From Sarcomyxa edulis (Eukaryota > Basidiomycota > Agaricomycetes > Agaricales > Mycenaceae): a stretch of DNA of 64,000 nucleotides. The notes beneath the pieces are model-generated. The model had not been told where the DNA came from. It saw only the letters and a program-made list of their open reading frames with translations, and did no database searches. Both the position numbers and the translations under genes were made by a program. This document shows, in pieces, positions 59,936-64,000 of this stretch. The first letter of the stretch is position 1; every line of letters begins with the position of its first letter. Location: NCBI GenBank assembly GCA_009761415.1, contig QUOL01000001.1, positions 2,294,001 to 2,358,000 of the forward strand. The letters are read 5' to 3'.

Positions 59936-62228
59936 ATGATTGCAGAAATCCTCCTCGTTTTAGCAGGCCATTCTTCGTCTCTTTTCCCCAAAGATCACAA
60001 CTTACTTCCTGCCTTTGTTCCTCTGCTCCATCCAGGAGAGCAGCAATGTCTCGAATCCATCAGTCTGATTGCTTTTCACTATCGCAAAATCAAATCCGCT
60101 TGTACCAGACTATCTCGCTCTCCATCGCGTTATGTCTGTGCATTGTGCGCCACTCTCAACCACATATTGAAGGATGAATACGAGGCGTTGGTGGTCGAAA
60201 CTGAAGCCAAAGTCTTGAAGCGGGATTCAAATCTCGTTGCTAGTGGCTCTTTTGTCCCATTATCCTCAATACGCGCCGTGTTTTCTGACTGGGACGCGCC
60301 TCTCACTATCCTCGCAGCGTTGGTGGATGAATTAGAGTCTGAGAAACACTGGAAACCCGGACCACTTATTGACATGCTACTGGCAAGATCACATACTGGG
60401 GTTTATCGCATAGCCGATATACTGTCTCGGCTTTCAGTTGCGGTTCAACGCGTCTGGAGAACGCAGCTTACCGCATTTCTTGTCCATGGATCTCTTTCAC
60501 CCACAGACCCTTTAGCCTCAGAATTATACGTCTTACTAGAAGGATCCATCCCATCTTGCATCTCAGCGCAGTCGCGGGATTCAATAGCGTATGTTGGCCG
60601 AGCTATTGGTACCGTCAAGACTGCAAAGTGGCAAAAACAGCTACCAAGAACTCTAGCGGCAGAGCATACAGATATGCTTCAGGACGTTCTCCCAGAAGAC
60701 CAGCATGCTTTTGATCGCGTCATCTCCCAGATCAGGACCAACGTTAGCGAATGGCTCTGGCTGAACGTCTTGACTCAACATGATGTAGAGGATGCTGTCC
60801 ATTCACTGTATGTTCATCCTCAGCCCATCTATGAGCTCGCTCGTACTTATGACTGTCTTTAGATCAGACTATTTTCTTCAGCGCAATGGCGAATACAGTT
60901 TGTCGTTGATCCGAGAAATTGAGCGTCTCAAGCTATCTCGCCTGACGCTTCGCTCAGGACCGACTTCGATGATCAGGGAGCAGGACCTCAATCTTGCCCT
61001 CCTCCGTGCTTCGTTAGGAACTACAGCAGAGCATGATGCATCCCTGTCCCATCTCCGGTTTTCCCTCCCTTCAGGCCCTCTTCGACCCCTCCTCCCTTCC
61101 CTCGTCAATAAGAATCTGTCATCTTCTATAAATCCTGCTGATATAACATCATTTGATGACCTCCTTCTTGGTACTCCTCTCAAACTATCGTATACCGTTT
61201 CATGGCCCCTCGACCTCTTCCTACATCCCTCAGATCTTCATATCTACGCCACACTTTTCTCATATCTTTCCGCCCTTCGGAAAACACACACAAGCATTCA
61301 TAGTTGTTGGACCTCCCTTTCCAACGCTCAACGCGCCAGACGTCGATGGACAGGCCTAGGTGAGGGTGGTACCCAGGAAGATTTGGATGCAAGAAGCAAA
61401 CTCCTGCGATGTGGATGGGGTGTCGTGAGGGACATGGGATGGTTCTTGGACACGCTATTAGGGTATGTTATGACAGATGTCGTGGATGTAGAGTTCAGAA
61501 AACTCAAAGAAACACTAGCGAAAGGGGGCGAGGGAGGTGCTGGACCAATTTCACAGTCTACCTCATATATTCCTTGGTCGGCTAGTACCAGCTCCTTGCC
61601 GCCATCATCTTCTCACCTTGATTTTACGACACTTCGCACTATTCATACAAACTACCTTGAACGCCTTCTCACGGGATGCCTTTTGACCAACCCTTCTTTA
61701 ACTGCAATCCTTCGGCCAATATTCGAGGTTTGTGAACGATTTGTGGCTCAGGTTGAGAGGTGGGGAGGGGATGTATTGCCTGCTTTGCTCTTCGAAGGAA
61801 GTCTTCATGGTGGAGACGGAGAAGTCGGTACTCTAGTCAAAGAGAGATGGGCGACTGTAGGTGAAATAAACTACGTATGTCTTCTATGTTTCAGCTGTGT
61901 AGCTCGCGGTACTGACTAGCGCGTTTAGACACTTCACGTGCTGCTGGACTCATTTTACGAACAGTTGTCGTTATCTACCTCTCAGCAACCCTTCACAGCC
62001 GCGACTGATGCTTCAAAGTCTATCGTCATGAACGCAAGCTTAGCTAACTATACATTGTCTAGTTTCCATCGAGGTAAAGGCGGTAAAGGCGTTGACGGTA
62101 CAGGTGAAGTGAGAAGACACGTAGAGAGGCTGCTTTTGAGGTTAGATTTTAACGGCGTCTTCTCGAGAGCGAAGAAGACGAGCGAAGATGAGGATGTCAA
62201 TATTCTCAAAGAGGGTGGTCTAGTGTAG
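59936..62228 (+). CDS. Gamma-tubulin complex component (Spc97/Spc98 family, GCP4-like)
   Basis: Three exons give about 725 residues. The start MIAEILLVLAGHSSSLFP resembles the GCP4 opening (MI.E.LL.L.G..G..F). GRIP-1 blocks include YVCALCATLNHILKDEYEALVVETE, then YVGRAIGTVKTAKW, and after the first intron DYFLQRNGEYSLSLIREIERLKL. GRIP-2 has PLKLSYTVSWPLDLFLHPSDLHIYATLFSYLSALRKTH, the strongest signature (L.Y.V.WPL.L.....L..Y..LF..L...K), and VMTDVVDVEF. GCPs nucleate microtubules at the spindle pole body. Length near 700 suits GCP4 rather than GCP2/3. It is divergent from the TBC gene, with 254 bases between start codons. Confidence 0.88.
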
Positions 62229-62398
62229 CTTTTCAGTTTCAGAGTTTCTTGTTACCTAGTGATCAGGATAAAATTTATCCACGATGATAATCGCGACTCA
62301 CGAGACCCCGGAAACGGGTGATATCGATGACTTTAGGTTCCTCTGCCCTCAGACGACTTTCTTTACAACTACGACATCTATCCTCAACACAGGAATCG

Positions 62399-63642
62399 AT
62401 GGCTTTGCGTTCGTGTTCTATTCGTTGATCATGAAGAGTATAGGACTGATTGTACAGCACCTTTTCAGAATACACTCCCCGCCTCGTCGGCGCCGCGAAT
62501 ACCCTAGGTAAAAATTGGCCGCACTCGTGTCTTCAATTCTCCAGTCGTCTAACTGACTTATTCTCTTCTAAATCTATCCAGAACACAGAGTCTTCATTGA
62601 ACAGAACGGCTCCGTCGTCTCTCCTTTCCATGACATCCCGCTTTTCGCCGACCAAAACAACGGAATTTTCAACATGATTGTAGAGGTTCCCCGTTGGACC
62701 AATGCTAAGATGGAGATATCCAAGGAGGAGGCCTTCAATCCTATCAAACAGGATATTAAGAAGGGTAGGTTGCGCTATGTCCGCAACTGTTTCCCTCATC
62801 ACGGATACATCTGGAACTACGGTGCTTTCCCTCAGGTGGGCCTTGCTGACTCCTTGTGTTCACCTATCCATACCTATCTCGCTACTTTTCTAGACATGGG
62901 AAGATCCTACACAGTCCCACGCCGAGACTAAAGCTAAAGGTGACAACGATCCTCTCGATGTCTGCGAGATTGGCGAGCAAGTTGGCTACGTCGGTCAAGT
63001 CAAACAAGTCAAAGTTCTCGGTATCATGGCACTCCTCGACGAGGGTGAGACAGATTGGAAAATCATAGTCGTCGATGTTCTGGATCCCCTCGCATCCAAG
63101 CTCAACGATATCGAGGATGTTGAGAGGCATCTCCCTGGATTAATCCGGGCCACCAATGAATGGTTCAGGTACGATATTTCTGTATATAATTTATCGTCGC
63201 GAGAACTGAGCGGTTTCTCAGGATCTACAAGATCCCTGATGGAAAGCCCGAAAACACTTTCGCGTTCTCTGGTGAAGCCAAGAACAAGAAATACGCCACA
63301 GAGATCATCCATGAATGTCACGAAGCATGGCGCCGCCTCATTACCGGAGAGAGCGCTGCTAAGACCGCCAGCTACGATCTTTCCATGTGAGCTACCTGTC
63401 GTCTTCTTACTGTTGTGTCGAGACCTAATGTTCGGTATCTAGTCGTAACATCACGATCCAAAACTCTCCTGGATTTGTTAGACGCGATGACCCAGTGTAT
63501 ACCGGTATTCCCTCGGAATCCAGGAAGGCCCCAGGTCCTATCGATCCTTCCGGTGAGATCAATTTATCCTGATACATCATCCATTCTTCTGATGCATTGT
63601 ACAGTTTCGAAATGGTTCTATATCTCATCCGCACAGGTCTAG
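62399..63642 (+). CDS. IPP1: Inorganic pyrophosphatase
   Basis: This soluble family I enzyme hydrolyses pyrophosphate to phosphate in the cytosol. Exons join to [52 protein letters not shown], then TWEDPTQSH, the metal-binding signature [17 protein letters not shown]-like [49 protein letters not shown] and a final [10 protein letters not shown]. Length is near 290 residues. The first exon is uncertain: ATGGCTTTGC (62399-62408) with a 60-base intron is preferred because of intron size, while ATGACTTTAG (62327-62336) with a 132-base intron also keeps phase. The enzyme identity does not depend on this. Confidence 0.93.
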
Positions 63643-64000
63643 GGTATGCGTATTCTCATACCATACGGTGTATCGCGTTTCAACACGTAGGAACACTCGC
63701 CCAACAAATCAATGTATTTTCACGTTTCATAGAGCACAGTTGTCTGAGCAATCTATTCCTGGAAGGTTCACGCATCAGACATCGCACGCATTGCAGATTA
63801 GTCCGATTTTCTTGCACCTGTCATAGTTGATCTCTTCCGACTACACTGCACTGATGATACCGGTCAGTTTGTTGTAAGCTTGGATCATTGCTGTGCTTGA
63901 CTTCTTCCGTGATCTTATCAGCGCTCATGACCCCGAGAGATCTCTCAAACGGAGTGTTATATACCGGAATCTGTCACTTTCAACCGCTGAGACACTCCCC
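63643..64000. other. Right edge, no supportable gene
   Basis: This holds the 3' flank of the pyrophosphatase gene. A minus-strand frame of about 24 codons enters from the right edge and stops at 63925, which could be the end of a neighbouring gene but is too short to call. Confidence 0.45.

Noticed and set aside
63925..64000. Short minus-strand frame entering from the right edge
   Set aside because: About 24 codons is too little to separate a gene end from chance.

Overview
The window reads as nuclear DNA of a mushroom-forming basidiomycete (Agaricomycetes). Almost every gene is cut by GT-AG introns of about 50-65 bases, genes lie close together on both strands, and the protein families (a mitochondrial biotin synthase, fungal complex I and succinate-CoA ligase subunits, tandem secreted GMC oxidoreductases, a phenol 2-monooxygenase-type enzyme) fit that group. 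No transposon, CRISPR array, rRNA or confident tRNA was found. Exon boundaries were worked out by hand from splice sites and family reading frames, so gene ends are firmer than some internal junctions.

Region 0-17 kb: a partial RXT2-like gene runs off the left edge. It is followed by biotin synthase, a BTG/Tob protein, ribosomal protein eS27 (whose first coding exon is only the ATG), a NAT9-type acetyltransferase, a Yippee-like zinc protein and a small basic protein. A gene-poor 3.7 kb stretch comes next, then a Ras GTPase gene that needs a 2-base microexon.

Region 17-36 kb is dense housekeeping: a BTB-domain protein, PXMP4-like peroxisomal membrane protein, a large chromodomain protein whose layout resembles fission yeast Chp1, MTC1-like protein, NDUFS3, the splicing factor SPF27, a very long proline/serine-rich protein, succinate-CoA ligase beta and a DinB-like protein. 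Two pairs (chromodomain/MTC1 and NDUFS3/SPF27) are divergent and share promoters of 152 and 118 bases.

Region 36-41 kb is one nucleoporin gene, POM152. Region 41.9-57.2 kb is the accessory part: two very similar secreted GMC oxidoreductases on the minus strand flank an MFS transporter on the plus strand. They are followed by a zinc alcohol dehydrogenase and a divergent FAD phenol hydroxylase. Together these could form an aryl-alcohol/phenol metabolism cluster: secreted oxidation of aryl alcohols with H2O2 release, transport, intracellular alcohol/aldehyde turnover, and ring hydroxylation. That pathway is an inference from the families and their positions.

Region 57-64 kb returns to housekeeping: a TBC-domain protein lacking both usual catalytic finger residues, a gamma-tubulin complex component and inorganic pyrophosphatase.
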